From Lanius collurio (Eukaryota; Chordata; Aves; Passeriformes; Laniidae): 64,000 nucleotides of DNA. The DNA lies in assembly GCA_020086605.1 (NCBI GenBank), contig JACBWW010000051.1:4368706-4432705 (forward strand). The letters are read 5' to 3'. Of this stretch, positions 9,244-20,479 are shown piece after piece. The position numbers and the translations under genes were made by a program. Below the pieces are notes generated by a model, which saw only the letters and a list, made by a program, of their open reading frames with translations, ran no database searches and was not told where the DNA came from. Each line of letters begins with the position of its first letter. Position 1 is the first letter of the stretch.

Positions 9244-11869
9244 TCTTCTGCACTGGGACATCGGATTCAATAGAGCCCATACCCCATCCATGGCATCTCC
9301 TGGGCACGTGTCCCATCCCAGGATCATCCCAGGTGTCAGAGTGAAGCAGAACGAGAATCACAAGGTCTGGCAGCTGCCCAGCTGTGCCTGAGCCAAAGGG
9401 ACCCAGCGGGATGCCCAGAGATGCACTCCTGCCATCCCCTGCTGTGCTGCAGGCCAGTCTGGGGCACTCAGGGCCTCGGGGGACCACAGGGAGGCTGCAG
9501 TGGTTGAGTCAGTGCCTCTGAGCTCAGACTTGTAAAAAACCTGTGGACCACAGTGCCTGGGAAGGCTGTGCTGATGTGCAGCACTGCCAGGGTTCCTCCC
9601 TCCGTGTTTTCTGTGACCTCTTTGCAAGGCAGCTTTTGGCACTGAGGTTCACATCCTCTCCAGATCTGCTGGCTATGGCAAAACGAAATTGGCTCTGCAC
9701 AAGCTCCCCAGCTCCACATGCACTTCCCTGCAGAGGAGATGGAGAGGGCTGAAACTGCGGAGTGCTGGTTGTTCCTGTCAGCAAGGCAAACCTCACCTGG
9801 GGGATGCTCAGGGTTCCTTCAGCTGGTGCAGCTCCCCTGCTCCCAGCTCAGACCCCCCCATCCTGCTCAGCTCTGCCCTCCCAGCTCAGCTCCCCTTCGG
9901 GATGTGAGCTGCTTGGAGTGGGGAGTGCCAGTTCTTTAGCAACTCGACGTCCAGAAAAACCTGCAGTCACAAAACTAAATATAGCCCAAGAGAGGCCGTG
10001 AATATGGTGACGCAGTCTGGAAGTGGTTCCTGGCTGTTCTCCAGCAGCTGGGAGCAAGGCATGTGGCTTTGTCTTTTTAGGGGCAGCGGTGTGCAGGGAG
10101 GTGGGGACCAGGCCTCGCAGCACGGTGGGTTCAAAGGGGGACTTCATCCTGCTGTGGCCCTGAGCACAGGCTGGTGAGGGGAGGCAGCAGACAGGGTGCC
10201 ACTCGTGGTGTTTGGGGCTGGGAAGGGGTTTCAGTGATACAGAGACCTGGTCCAGGACTCACTCAGCTGGAACTCCCTGGTAGATGGGACCTGGAGAAGT
10301 CCTGATGTGGAGACTTGTGACATTTCCCACTGTGTGGCTCAGGACCTCCTTTAGCCCTTCAACAACAGAGCTGGCACTCCTGGGAGGGCCACAGGCAAGG
10401 CTGTGGTCTCACTGCCTGGTTTCCTCCTGCCTGAGGACTGTAGGGTCTCCTGGGCTGTGAGACCCCATCAGAAGGGATGCACAAAGCATCACCACCACTC
10501 GTGGCTCCATCAGGGCCAAACCAGGAGGAGCAGAGCACAGCAAGGAGCCAGGGAACCTCAGCCCCTTACCCTACACACTGCTGGGAAGGCAGCTGGCAGA
10601 GCTGGGACAGGACACCAGGCTCAGCCAGGGCCTCCCTCCTGCACAGGGAGGCAAAGCTGGCTCTGTGTGGGAGCTGGGATGGAGTCACTGGGGACTGACA
10701 CCTCTCTGGGTGCCACACTTGTGCTGAAACATGGTGGGGGTCAGGCTTGGCCACCTCTGCCTCACTGGCAGCTTCTGGGAGCAGCCCCAGGTGTCCTTCC
10801 TCTTATCCTTGTGGCAAGAAAAACTCTCCAAAGAGGAAACAAGGTGCAGGAAGGGACATCTCCCATCTGGCCTCCAAACTGGCCCTCAGAACCTCCCTGC
10901 TGCAGGGCCTGGGCCCCATGCTGGAGGGGATCTCTGTGCCTGTAGCTCTGGAATGGCTCTTTCTCACTCAGCCAGATGCTCCCCGAGCCCAGGATGCTCC
11001 CAGGGCTGGGCACAGCATGTGGGACAGGGTGGTCTGCTGGCCAGTGGGAACTGCAGGGTGCTAGCCAGGACATGCTGTGGCGCTGCTCATGACCCAGAGC
11101 CACACTCAGTGCCCTGCTGCCAAGTGGGAACCTCAGGAGCCATTTCCAGGAGGAACTGTAGGTTGATTTGACAGGATTCTGCTCACCCAGCCTTTTGGGG
11201 TGTGTCTGAGGGTGCTCACCCTGGTCAGACCCACAGGGTGCTCCCCAAAGAGGGAAATCTGCCCTTGAGCCTTGCTGCAACCTGTCCTCATGGAGGGGAT
11301 CCTGCAGAGATCCAGGTCCTGTGCTGAGGGAAAGGCAGGAGAGTGGCAGAGCTGGCCCTCACATCCAGAGCGTGCTGGGAGCTGCAGCCATCACCCTCTC
11401 ACGTCTGAGTGCACAACCTTGTCTGCAGTTGCTTTTCCTTGGACAGTCTTTGCCACAATAACTGGATTTTAACCCTGGGACCTACTGATGGGAACCAGAA
11501 TCAGCTTCTGATCAGCCCCACTATTTCTCTGAATGATACTCATGCCCAAAAATCCTGGACAAGTCTGGGAAAGGCAGCAAGAAACATGTGCCACTGTCCT
11601 GGGTGGTTCATTGTGTGGACAACTCTGGAAAGCAAGGCATGAGGCTGGGTTTAATGCACCCCATAGAGCTTTCCACATCCCATTCCCTGACTGCAGAACT
11701 GATGTTGGGATGTTTATGGTCCCAAAAAGCATGGGAGAGGTGGGTGACCTGCACCCTGTTGTGGTGACAGAACTGCTCACCCTGTCCCAACTGTCCCAAG
11801 TGCCCTCCCTGCTCTGCTGGATTTGGGTTTACCCCTTCTCTGCCCATGCTGAGATGCAGAGCCAGCCTC
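9244..11869. other. GC-rich unique sequence
   Basis: No interspersed repeat or convincing exon is seen. Frames of up to 180 codons (for example 10403-10945 on the plus strand) overlap several others of equal quality and lack domains. The only distinctive short site is the MEF2-like motif at 9975. Confidence 0.55.
9975..9984. promoter_or_regulatory. Perfect MEF2-type site
   Basis: CTAAATATAG fits the MEF2 consensus CTA(A/T)4TAG exactly. It lies in a small AT-rich patch (about 9965-10005) in GC-rich DNA. A 10-bp match can occur by chance, so function is unproven. Confidence 0.35.
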
Positions 11870-12065
11870 CTGTACATCAAAATATTAATCCATAGGTTTC
11901 AGAGAGTTGAAGGAGCAGAGAGAGCCACAGCGGGAGCGCTGGGAAGCAGACGGCGCTGCTGCACGGAAATCTATGCCCAAATGCTCCATATCATATCATA
12001 CAGCATATGTCTAGAGACAGGCCAACAAATTCAGACCTGAAAATGTGTATAACTGCCAGGCAGGA
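11870..12065. promoter_or_regulatory. Candidate conserved non-coding element
   Basis: A compact island with AAAATATTAATCCATAGG at its left, a CpG-containing centre (about 11930-11970) and CATATCATATCATACAGCAT at its right. No ORF or repeat explains it. Its composition differs sharply from both flanks; function is inferred. Confidence 0.35.
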
Positions 12066-12277
12066 CTTTGAGACTCAGAGAGATTCAAAGAAAACACAAT
12101 TTATGTGTTGAGAGCAGCGTGGTGGTTCTCTGGGAGTTAAGTTTAGTGTGAGGGACCCTCCCCTTGCATGTCACTTTAGTCCTAGCAGAGGCTGAAGGTC
12201 AAACCTGGCTCACTCACTTCAGTATTTGCTGGTTTGGCTCAAAACCAGAGCTTGCTGGTCTTAGCACAATACACAAT

Positions 12278-12388
12278 ATCACAGAGCCATGGAATATCCT
12301 GAGCTGGAAGGGACCCATAAGGACTATCGAGTTCATCTCCCAACCCTGCATAGGGCAGCCCCATGAACCACACCATGATTCTCATATA
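12278..12388 (-). mobile_element. CR1 LINE, short 3' fragment
   Basis: ATCACAGAGCCATGGAATAT followed by CCTGAGCTGGAAGGGACCC, then ATCGAGTTCATCTCCCAACC and a CACACCATGATTCTC end. This matches the reverse complement of the CR1 3' terminus for about 110 bp. It is a dead, heavily truncated copy. Confidence 0.92.
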
Positions 12389-13149
12389 TTTCCACCTATT
12401 TTTCCATATAGCTCTTTTTGCTTTTTCCTACTCTCTCTGCAGCTTAGTTTTCCCAGTCATTGCCCAGAAACTGCCCCTGAACAGTGGAAAATGCTGTAGC
12501 CATCAGATTTTACTGTGGTAAAATGGCACATGGCCCAGGGCTTAAAGGGAGCCCCCCAGTCACAGAGACTGATTCCCCGGAGAGCCAGCACTCTGCCCTC
12601 CCTGCTTCCCAGCACAGGGGCAGGGCAGCAATGCCACCACCCTCTGCTGCCACACACCCCTGTCTCCACAGTGGGAACCACCTTGAGGGCAGCCAAGCCT
12701 GCGAGCAGCTTGGGGGTGGCATTTGGTGGCCTGAAAGGCTTGTGCGGAGTTCAGAATCGTGGTGTGTCCTGCCCAGGGGGTGCTGCCTGGGTGCTGTCCC
12801 TCTGGTAACACAGGTGCCCTCAGAGGGCTCCTGCCAGCACCTGGGCTTGCACCAGCAGAGCAATGCCCCAGGCTGGGAGTCACGTCCATCTGTGGGCAGG
12901 TCAGTCCCAGTGGGAGTGGGAAACCTCATCCCAGCTCCCCTCCACACCTCCCACCCCCTTTTCTCTGTGGGATCTCCTCTCACATCCCACCCGAAGCCCC
13001 CTGGCAGTACCACCAGCTACATCCCTGCAGCATCACCTCCCCAGTCCCAGTCTCCCATCCCTCACTTCCAGTACAGTGGGGAGCCTTGGGGCTCTTCTTT
13101 GCTCTCCTTCCCTTTCAGGAGCCAGGTGAAACCCAGTAGTTTTTAGGAT
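12389..13149. other. Unique sequence, nothing recognised
   Basis: Open frames overlap in five phases (for example 12484-13146 plus and 12510-13013 minus). This pattern reflects scarcity of stop codons rather than coding selection. No repeat or RNA gene is visible. Confidence 0.55.
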
Positions 13150-13640
13150 CTGTGTTGGCACAGAAGAGCGAGCAGATGGTGCCCTAAAATCCCCGCGCCC
13201 CGAAGAGAGAGCTAGTGATCATTTGTGAAGCTCTCGAGATCTATTTTTTTCCCAGACCCTGCTGAGCCTGGCGAGGACTGTAATTACAGCCTGGACTGGC
13301 TGGAGAGGGCAATACCCGGATGGGCTCCTCGCCTTTCAGGCTGTAATTGGGCCCTGGCGATACAAAGCACAAAGCTCCTTTCCTTCCCGTTTGCCGGGCT
13401 CCCTCCGTGAAACCTTCCCCTGCCTGTGCTGGAAAATATGTAAATACCAGGGCACGGGAGAATTACTCCCTCGTGCCTGCGTCATGTCTGAAATACCCAT
13501 TAAAAATATATGTTCCAAAAAGAGCACCTCTGCACCGAGCACAAACTCTCCTGGCAGTGGGGGGCTGTTTGAAGGGAGCGGATCAAAGGGAGGAGGGACG
13601 GCGCGGCTGTCCCAGCTAAATTAGCAGCAGGGGTGGGGGT
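13150..13640. promoter_or_regulatory. Strong candidate non-coding regulatory element
   Basis: One of the most motif-dense stretches in the window. It holds a perfect 12-bp palindrome CTGTAATTACAG (13279-13290), and a second CTGTAATTGGG about 60 bp on (13341-13351). These are followed by ACAAAGCACAAAG (13362-13374, TCF/SOX/HNF4-like) and GGAAAATATGTAAATACC (about 13431). CATTAAAAATATATG follows near 13499. CpGs are present at both ends. No frame is convincing and no transposon matches. Enhancer identity is inferred. Confidence 0.48.
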
Positions 13641-14037
13641 TTGGGAGGCTCCACGGGATCAATAGGACTATCTGGAAATGCCTGGCAGTCACGCAGGAGG
13701 TTGGGATTCAGCAGCGGGGTCCGCAGTGCTGTGCTGCGGCTCGGCTGGCTGTGCCAAGCCTGGGGAGGGATGCAGGGAGCCAGGGAAGGGGGATGAGAGG
13801 AGGGGGGAAAGGGGCTGCTGGGCCACGGGCTCATGCAGCAAAGAGCAGGTTTAATGAAGAGCCTTGAGGACATCCATCTCCCCCAGAATCAGTGGGATGG
13901 GGCTCTGGTGGCATCACCTCCCTGCCCCTGTCTGTGGGATCCTGTCCCATTTCGGGGTTTGGTGTGACTGGTGGGGAGGGCAGGGAGTCCTCACACATCC
14001 TCCTGGCTCCTCCTCTGCCTCATGGCCTTGGAGCCTG
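13641..14037. other. Unique spacer
   Basis: GC-rich, with G-runs and no repeat. No gene is recognised. Confidence 0.5.
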
Positions 14038-14420
14038 GGAAGATAATTACACATAAATTTTGTTGCAAAATCTCCCCTTCAGCGTGGCAGGGGACAATAA
14101 TTTGTCTCAGAGACCCCATGTGATGAAGGAGCACAAACTGGCTTTTCTGGGCAACCTGACAGGGCTTGGAGGGTCTGGGAGGCGAGGGCTGGTGATGCCT
14201 CTAGTCCTGGTCTCCTCCAGAAACACCCCTGGGTTTGTGCCTGGGGCTGGGGGAGCCACAGGGCTCTCAGGCTGGGCACTGGGATCTCTCACAGCTCCAG
14301 CCGGTGAGAAAGGGCAACCCACAGAGACATTTTCTTCTTCTTCAAAGGAATTCAGTGTTTGGCTGGAGCGTTCAAAGGAGATTTAAAAAGGGAAGATAAA
14401 AAAGAAAGTTAAAAGCTGCC
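14038..14420. promoter_or_regulatory. Candidate element with paired TCF/LEF-like sites
   Basis: The left part (14038-14112) has AGATAATTACACATAAATTT and GACAATAATTTGTC. The right part has two identical TTCAAAG cores at 14341-14347 and 14371-14377, exactly 30 bp apart and on the same strand. A purine-rich AT patch then runs to about 14415. TTCAAAG is a standard TCF/LEF core; Wnt responsiveness is inference. Confidence 0.38.
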
Positions 14421-14760
14421 CAGTGAGGGGTGGAAGCGGGAACGTGGGGAGAGATCAGGGGCAGCGCCGGCAGCAAAGCAATGGCAGGACACCGAGAGAA
14501 GATGAGGAGAGCCTTCATCCCACGGCTGCCCAGCCAGGACACTGATTCCCATCCTCCAGCATCCGCATCTGTTGCGGCCATCTGCAAGCTGAGTCCTGGC
14601 ATTTCCAGAGCCCTGGAGAGCCGTGACTCTGCGGGAGGAGTGGGGCTGGAGGCAGCGGCGCTGGGTGACCGCGGTGGGAGCAGGGAGCCGTGCCTGGGGG
14701 AGCGGGACCGGCAGCCTGGGAAGGGTGGGATGAAGTGGGGACGCCGAGCAAGACACCGGG
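14421..14760. other. GC-rich spacer between candidate elements
   Basis: A CpG-containing but unremarkable stretch. A 114-codon plus frame and a 115-codon minus frame overlap completely, and neither has features of a known protein. Confidence 0.45.
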
Positions 14761-14910
14761 AGGGAAAATGTTAATCAACTGCAGTGCCTCCCTGAAAGGA
14801 GCCAAATGTAAATGAGATAATTAAGCTATTATTTAAAGCCGGGAGACGGTGGGGACAGGCCCGGGGTGGCCGGACTGCATTTTAATCAGCTGCCTGGCTG
14901 GGGCTGGGGA
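14761..14910. promoter_or_regulatory. Candidate conserved non-coding element
   Basis: AT-rich core with GTTAATCAAC (14770-14779, HNF1-half-like), AAATGTAAATGAGATAATTA and GCTATTATTTAAAGCC, ending with GCATTTTAATCAGCTG. Flanks are GC-rich. No repeat or ORF accounts for it. Confidence 0.4.
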
Positions 14911-14930
14911 GCCCGTGCTGGTGATGCCCC

Positions 14931-14976
14931 TGCCTCTGATTCCCTGCCTCTGATTCCCTGCCTCTGCATCCCTGCC
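14931..14976. repeat. 14-bp short tandem repeat, about 3 copies
   Basis: TGCCTCTGATTCCC occurs twice in direct succession, followed by a third copy with GATT changed to GCAT. It is a local slippage product of no evident function. Confidence 0.85.
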
Positions 14977-15370
14977 TTGGCTGCCGGGCTCCTGGGTAAT
15001 GGAACAGCCCCTCTGTGAGCTGCTGCCAACCCCTGTCCCCTCCTCCCAGCCACTGCCATCCCGTGTCCCCAGCTATCCTGCCAGGTCAGGGGGCAAGGGG
15101 TTCACGTGTGGGGGTATCTACACCTGTGTTACCACCTTTCTGTGGGGTTTTGTTTAGGCTGCAGGAGCCCCTCTGGTGCCTCAGTTTACCTCTTCTTGCT
15201 GCTTCGGATGCTAAAAGCTTGTAGTGAGAATAAGCAGCGGTGATGAGGATAAATCCACCCAAGGAAAAGCAGAATTTAATTGCTCCAGTGGTTTTGGCCA
15301 GACTGGGTTTTGGGAGTCTCTTTTAACTGTCTTGTGTGGAGTTACCAGGTGACCAGAAAAAGTCTAAGTA

Positions 15371-15405
15371 ATTGTCCTGTGGCTCAGTTTCCCCACCTCT
15401 GGAAG
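15371..15405 (-). mobile_element. Ancient SINE-like scrap (MIR-type tail segment)
   Basis: TGTGGCTCAGTTTCCCCACC matches the reverse complement of the well-known GGGGAAACTGAGGCACA segment of MIR/CORE-type amniote SINEs. Only about 35 bp are recognisable, so the family name is tentative and a chance match cannot be excluded. Confidence 0.4.
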
Positions 15406-17145
15406 CAGCGCTGAGGTTTGGAGATGCTCTCAGCACAGTGGGGAGCTCCAAGGTCACTTGTGAACTGCTGTGAGCCAAAAAATGGGGCAGAACAGGACTT
15501 TCTTCCTGTGCTTCTTTGTTTTGGTCAGAGATGGAAAAAAACCCGTCCAAAGCCATCCACAAGGAGAGAGAAGTCATTTTGTTCCATGCCATCGGGACCG
15601 TTCTTGCCAGTGGAGGAAGATCTGGCTCCTGGAAGCAGAGACCTCTGAGCAGCAGGGGGAGGACGGATGGTTATTCACTCCTTTTCTCATATATCAGCTG
15701 GGATCTAGGTGAAGCATGGTTAGTAGGGGCCAGGTTCAAAGGAAACTCGAGGAGATGTCTGTTCCGTGGAGCATCTTAAGGAGAGCTCCACGCTGCAGGG
15801 GGAGCGGGTGCTCCCACTTCGAATGGGAGGTGTGAGAGTTCAAAGACACGAGGAAAAAGCCCATGGAAAGCTCTTAAGGAGAAAGGCAGCACCTTTCTAG
15901 CTCAGAAACCCCTGCTCCATGAATGTCTGGGGATCAGGGGAGCAAGCAAATGTTTCATGTGCCAACCACATTTGTAATCGCTTCCCCAGGCACCTGGCAC
16001 TGCCCCTGATGGAAAAGGGGGACCAGGTTAGACAGATGCCTCCTGCCTCCCTACAACACAGCCCTTATCTTTCAAGAGGCTTTCTTACTGTATGGTTAAA
16101 TGGTAAATTAAAGCCTGATCCGGAGTGGCTTTCAAGTGCCTTGCTCTTATTTAGGTACCTCATTCCTGTAATTTCCATTCCTCACAGAGCTGGGCCCTTA
16201 AATCCTGAAGACACTTCAAGAAATGCTGTCCAGCATTCCATCCTAGCAAAGGATTATTCCAGCTAGTCCACGGACCTCTGAGCATCCTGCCAGCAATGAC
16301 AGCTGACCCCTGGCCATGTGTGGGCTGGTCCTGTGCCATGTCCCTCCCAGGGCTGCCACTGGTGGTGGTGGGGACACTGTGGAGGGGGTTGGTTTTCCCA
16401 AAGCACGCTGCTGGGGAGAACCACGCTGAGCCACCCGAGGGTGAACCCAGCCTACCACTGCTTTATTTGCCCAAAGTAGCAGGGTTTTTTTCCCTTCTCT
16501 CCATCCAGCCAGCCAGGCTGCAGTTGCCTCCCCTCTCTTGGGCCTGGGGAGGGACTTGAGGTGCCATTGGGCTGTAAATGCTCGGCACCAGCACGGCTGC
16601 AGTGGTGCTGCAGTTTTATTTGTGCACTCAGGGTGTGCACGGGCAGGTATGGCCTTTGCTGACTGAGGAATGGGTTTGCACCCTTGTCTCTGCATCTCCC
16701 TCCTCCCCAGCTCTCAGGTGAAGGGAGCACCATCAGCTCTGCCAGAGGGACGTGATCACAGAGTGTGTCCAGGCCTCCGATCGATCACTGAGTGTCCCCA
16801 GGGCTCAGATCTCAGTGGCCCTGGGCAAGATCACACAGGTTGAGCTTGGAAGCTGTGCTGGAAGCCCTTTATAGCTCCAAAATAATTTGAGGAATGAAGA
16901 AAGCAAATTCCCTGTGATTTATTCAACCAATCCCAGAGTGATGAGGAGGAGTTTGGGGTCACACATGGCACAGGGGTTGCAACGCCTTGGTCTGAACTGG
17001 CCATTGGATGATGTGAAAAGAGAACACAGGAGGCTCTTGGGGGTTTATTTGCTATAGGAAACAATTTGCATTTCTATTTCCTTCTGCCTGGTATTCACAG
17101 GCAAGACAAAATTAGCCAAACAACCTTCCTCTGAGCTCTGAGATT
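15406..17145. other. Unique sequence, nothing firm
   Basis: Mixed composition with several moderate AT patches (about 15225-15290 just upstream, 15690-15760, 16060-16180 and 17040-17130). No gene, tandem repeat or recognised transposon. Frames are short and overlapping. Confidence 0.5.
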
Positions 17146-17196
17146 TACTGCCCTGTGACTCAACTTCCCCAGCTGTGATCTGGGGAGAACAATCCT
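17146..17196 (-). mobile_element. Ancient SINE-like scrap (MIR-type tail segment)
   Basis: TACTGCCCTGTGACTCAACT, TCCCCAGCTGTGATCTGGGG and AGAACAATCC track the reverse complement of the MIR-like series (gaggcacag, ggggaaactga, cccattttacagatgggg). The match is longer than the one at 15371. Exact family is unknown. Confidence 0.5.
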
Positions 17197-17473
17197 TTCT
17201 TTCCAGTCAGCAGTGTGGGAAGCTTTGTGCACCTCCTCCTTCAGGCAAGGCTCTGTCCAGAGCACCCAGATGGGAAGAAGCTCTGCACCTGAATGTCTTT
17301 AATCCCAGTTCCAGGACTGAGTGTTTGCAAACGGCTGGTGAGATTGCCACAGGACCCTGCACGTGCCGGGGACAAGGGGAGATGCAGATGGCACAGCCCC
17401 TCTGCAGAGCACAAGCACAGCCTGGTGCCTTCATTCCTTGGGGCCAGCAAGGGCCCAAGCAGGGAACTCATGG

Positions 17474-17655
17474 ATTCATTTGGGTTGGAAAAGCCCTCTA
17501 GGATCATCAAGTCCAACCATTCAGCCAGCACTGTCAAGGCCACCACCAAACCGTGCCCTCAGGTGCTGCAACTCTGCATTTTTAACACTTGCAGGGATGG
17601 TGACCATGCCATTTCCAGGGCAGCCTGTTCCAGTGCCTGGCAACCCTGTCAGTGG
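17474..17655 (-). mobile_element. CR1 LINE, 3' fragment
   Basis: TCATTTGGGTTGGAAAAGCC, GATCATCAAGTCCAACCATT, CCAGCACTGTCAAGGCCACC and GGCAGCCTGTTCCAGTGCCT occur in the order expected of a reverse-complemented CR1 3' end. The terminal octamers are missing or reduced to ATTCAT. About 180 bp remain. Confidence 0.93.
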
Positions 17656-18439
17656 ATCCCAGGGTATGATGGGGTGCTGAAGGACATGTTGCAGATCTCA
17701 GGGTGAGCTTGGCAGTGCCTTGGTCTCTCTGCCTGTGCAGGAGCAACCCAGGGTGGGCACCCTTCGTTTCTAGAGGTCCCTGTGCAGACATCCTGGGGTG
17801 GCAGAGGTGACTCCTCACCTTATTGTGCCTGTACTGAGCAGAAGAGGGAGATCACCTGTCCTGAAGCTCAACACCAGCCTGGAGAGCTTTTTCACATCAT
17901 CTCCTCTGGGGTGGAAGTGTGGCTGTGAGGTGGCCAGGGCTGAGTGGGATGTGGTGGCATTGCCAGGCTGGATTCATGCCTGGAGAGGCAAAGCTTGGTG
18001 CCACAGCCTGCAGTGCTGGCACAGCTTAGCAGGTTCCCAGCAAAGCTACTGGCATGAGTGGCCCCTGGTCTGGGCAGTGTGCTGGGGGGCTGGGGGGGCT
18101 TTCACAGCCTGCGCAGTGATTCCAGGCAAATCCAACTCAGGATGAGACAAAATTAAATAAAAAACCGACTCAGTGCCCCAAGCACGTGTGAAGTTGTTTT
18201 CTCAAGGGTTTGTCCAAACGCTGAAGTTCCCATTCTCCCAGCAGGAAGAGGAGAGAAAAAAAGCCAGGCACAAAAGCCTTAGGAGCAGTCACTGGCTGGC
18301 GTGGGTGGGAAGGGGGCCAGGCTGGGCACCGTGCGGTGGCAGTAATTTTCCACACGCGGTGGATTAGGTGAGACTCTCAGTCAGGAGTGAATTCTGCTTT
18401 TTTTCCCCTTCTTCCCCACCTCCTGAGCCTGGTGTTGGA
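17656..18439. other. Unique spacer
   Basis: No gene recognised. A double G-run (GGGGGGCTGGGGGGG, about 18085-18099) could form part of a quadruplex. An AT patch at about 18145-18170 and a candidate motif patch near 18345 (GCAGTAATTTTCC) are the only departures from GC-rich background. Confidence 0.45.
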
Positions 18440-18515
18440 TGGGAGCCCCGGAGAGGCGAGATAAAGGTCTTCTCTATCAGACAGCTGTTGAAAGATCTCA
18501 AATGAAGAGGCAGGC
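18440..18515. promoter_or_regulatory. GATA / E-box motif cluster
   Basis: GATAA (18460-18464), an inverted GATA core CTATC (18474-18478) and the E-box CAGCTG (18482-18487) lie within 28 bp. AAAGATCTCAAATGAAG follows. Composite GATA and E-box modules are known from haematopoietic and endothelial enhancers, but the spacing here is not the canonical one. Tentative. Confidence 0.3.
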
Positions 18516-19386
18516 ATCGCTCAGGAGCCATTCAAGGCAGCAAATGTGAAGGGTAAACTGCATAACAGGTACTGTTTGTTGCCTTGAGAGGCCTTTGAAG
18601 ATACACCCTCTCGTGGCTGGGCAGCTCCCCCGACCCCTGTCTGCCTGGGGCTCTCCAAGGCTCAGTGAGCTGCTGCTCTGGTGGGCTGGCTCTGCAGCTG
18701 CCTTGCCAGCTAGAGCTGGGAAAGCATCATTTCGCATCCATCAGGAGGTAGGGAAGGGGTGAGGAAACCTCCAATTTTCCCTTCCTCCCTCCTGCGGTCC
18801 TCAGGTAGGGGTGGAGTAACCATCCTCTGGGGTGAGGGAATCTTGGACCCTCCCTCCATCCCTCCCACAGTCCCCAGGGCTGGTGGCTGCCCTGGGGGAT
18901 GTGCAGCAGAACCCAGCTCATCACTCAAGCTCACTGACAGCCAGCCCTGACCCTGTCCCGTGTCTCAGACAGACACATCCCAGATCATGCCCGACAGCCC
19001 CCTCTCCAAGCTGCTCCTGCCCCTCCTGCTGTGCCCGGGTGGGACGCGGGTCGGGCGTGGGGCACACACCGTGGTCCCAGCCATGGTGTTGATGCCACGC
19101 CGTGGTGTGTCACGAATCTAATCAGATCTCACGCTCCAGGGAGCAATTTGCTTCACCATGGGAAAGCGGGAGATGCCTGTGCCGGGTCTCGCACGTGGCT
19201 CCCCGCCCGCGGCGCGGTGCCCAGCGGGGCACTGAGGGCATGGCAGGGGATGCTGGGCAAGCACATGCTGTGCTGGGCTCTGCCCCGAGCAGGGAGGCAC
19301 TGCTGGGCCACCCCAGTGTGGCCACAGGGAGAGGGCTCCCAGGGGGATTTCTTGTCTCCTTCATCCCTTCCATCCTGTCACTGGCT
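18516..19386. other. GC-rich unique sequence
   Basis: A CpG-containing portion at 19040-19230 is the only notable part. Overlapping frames (for example 19031-19537) run into the (CCCAT)n array, which shows they are not real genes. Confidence 0.5.
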
Positions 19387-19448
19387 CATCCCGTCCCATC
19401 CCATCCCATCCCATCCCATCCCATCCCATCCCATCCCATCCCATCCCN
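19387..19448. repeat. (CCCAT)n pentanucleotide microsatellite with an ambiguous base
   Basis: About twelve copies of CCCAT (one early unit reads CCCGT), ending at an unresolved N at 19448. The single N at the array edge suggests a polished or collapsed repeat in the assembly. The true array length may differ. Confidence 0.96.
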
Positions 19449-20479
19449 ACGTCTGCCTCCTCCTTGGGTCATTTTGCACATGCCCACCAGAAGTCATGGA
19501 CAAATGTCCAACAGAAGCTGATTTACCCCCAAATTAAGTGCCCAGAGTCCTATTGTGAACTTCCTGGAGTGTAGCCTCAGCCCTGGAGAAGTCAGGGACT
19601 GGGCCCTTGCAGGTGTTGGGCTACCTTTGGGATTTTTGCAGTTACTGAGGGAAAGCATCCAGACCTGCCCTTGACTCAGCCATTTTATAGCATCTCCTGA
19701 GTTCAGTGAGGCTGGAGCTAAACCTCGGTCGCTTCGATCATGACAAATAGCAGCTGGGATGCCAAATTCAGTGCAAAGTCACTGCCTATCTATGGAGCTG
19801 CTGCTTTTCCTGGTTTTAGGTGTTGATTTGGTGTGTGGCTGGCTGGTGGCTCTGGCACCCACACTGCTGGGGCCAGGATGGTGCTCTGTGAATCCAGAGG
19901 AGCCTTGGGATGCTGGTGGGACTGGTCCTGCCCATGTGTTCACTCACCTCTGTGAAGGAGCTGGCCTGGGGGATGCTGAGGGTGTATGGCACTCCCCTTG
20001 TGTTGACTGATGGCAGAGCTTGTGCTTTTCACTCACTGTGTCCTCCTGGGCAGGAAGATACACTGGGGTGGGTAATTGTGTTTTGGGGTCACAGAGTTGC
20101 TGTCCTGGTTTTGGTGGGTGGGGATGGGTGCCCAAGTCTCTCTGAGGGCACTGGTGGCCCAGGACACGCAGCTCAGTTATGCCTGCTCAGTTATGCCTGC
20201 CCCTTCAGAAGCTCAGCTGGCTTTGGGGCCGGGTGCAAGGCAGGGGACACTGCATGGGGCTGGGAGCCCCACTGAGGAATGGCCCAGGTATGTGTTAGCC
20301 AGCCCCTGGGCTGAAGGACCCATTCCCAAATGCATGGAGCTCTCCAGGCACCAGCCTGAGGTCTGTGGGTCTTCTGGAAAGACAGACAAGCTGGGATGTC
20401 TGACCGGGGGGTGCTGGCAATTCCGGGACCGTATGAACCCTGTTCCCACTGCACCAGCACAGCTGCATCCCCAAAGCGC
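19449..20479. other. Unique sequence with one short duplication
   Basis: A 14-bp direct duplication GCTCAGTTATGCCT occurs at 20171-20184 and 20185-20198. No gene, transposon or motif cluster is otherwise recognised. Confidence 0.55.
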
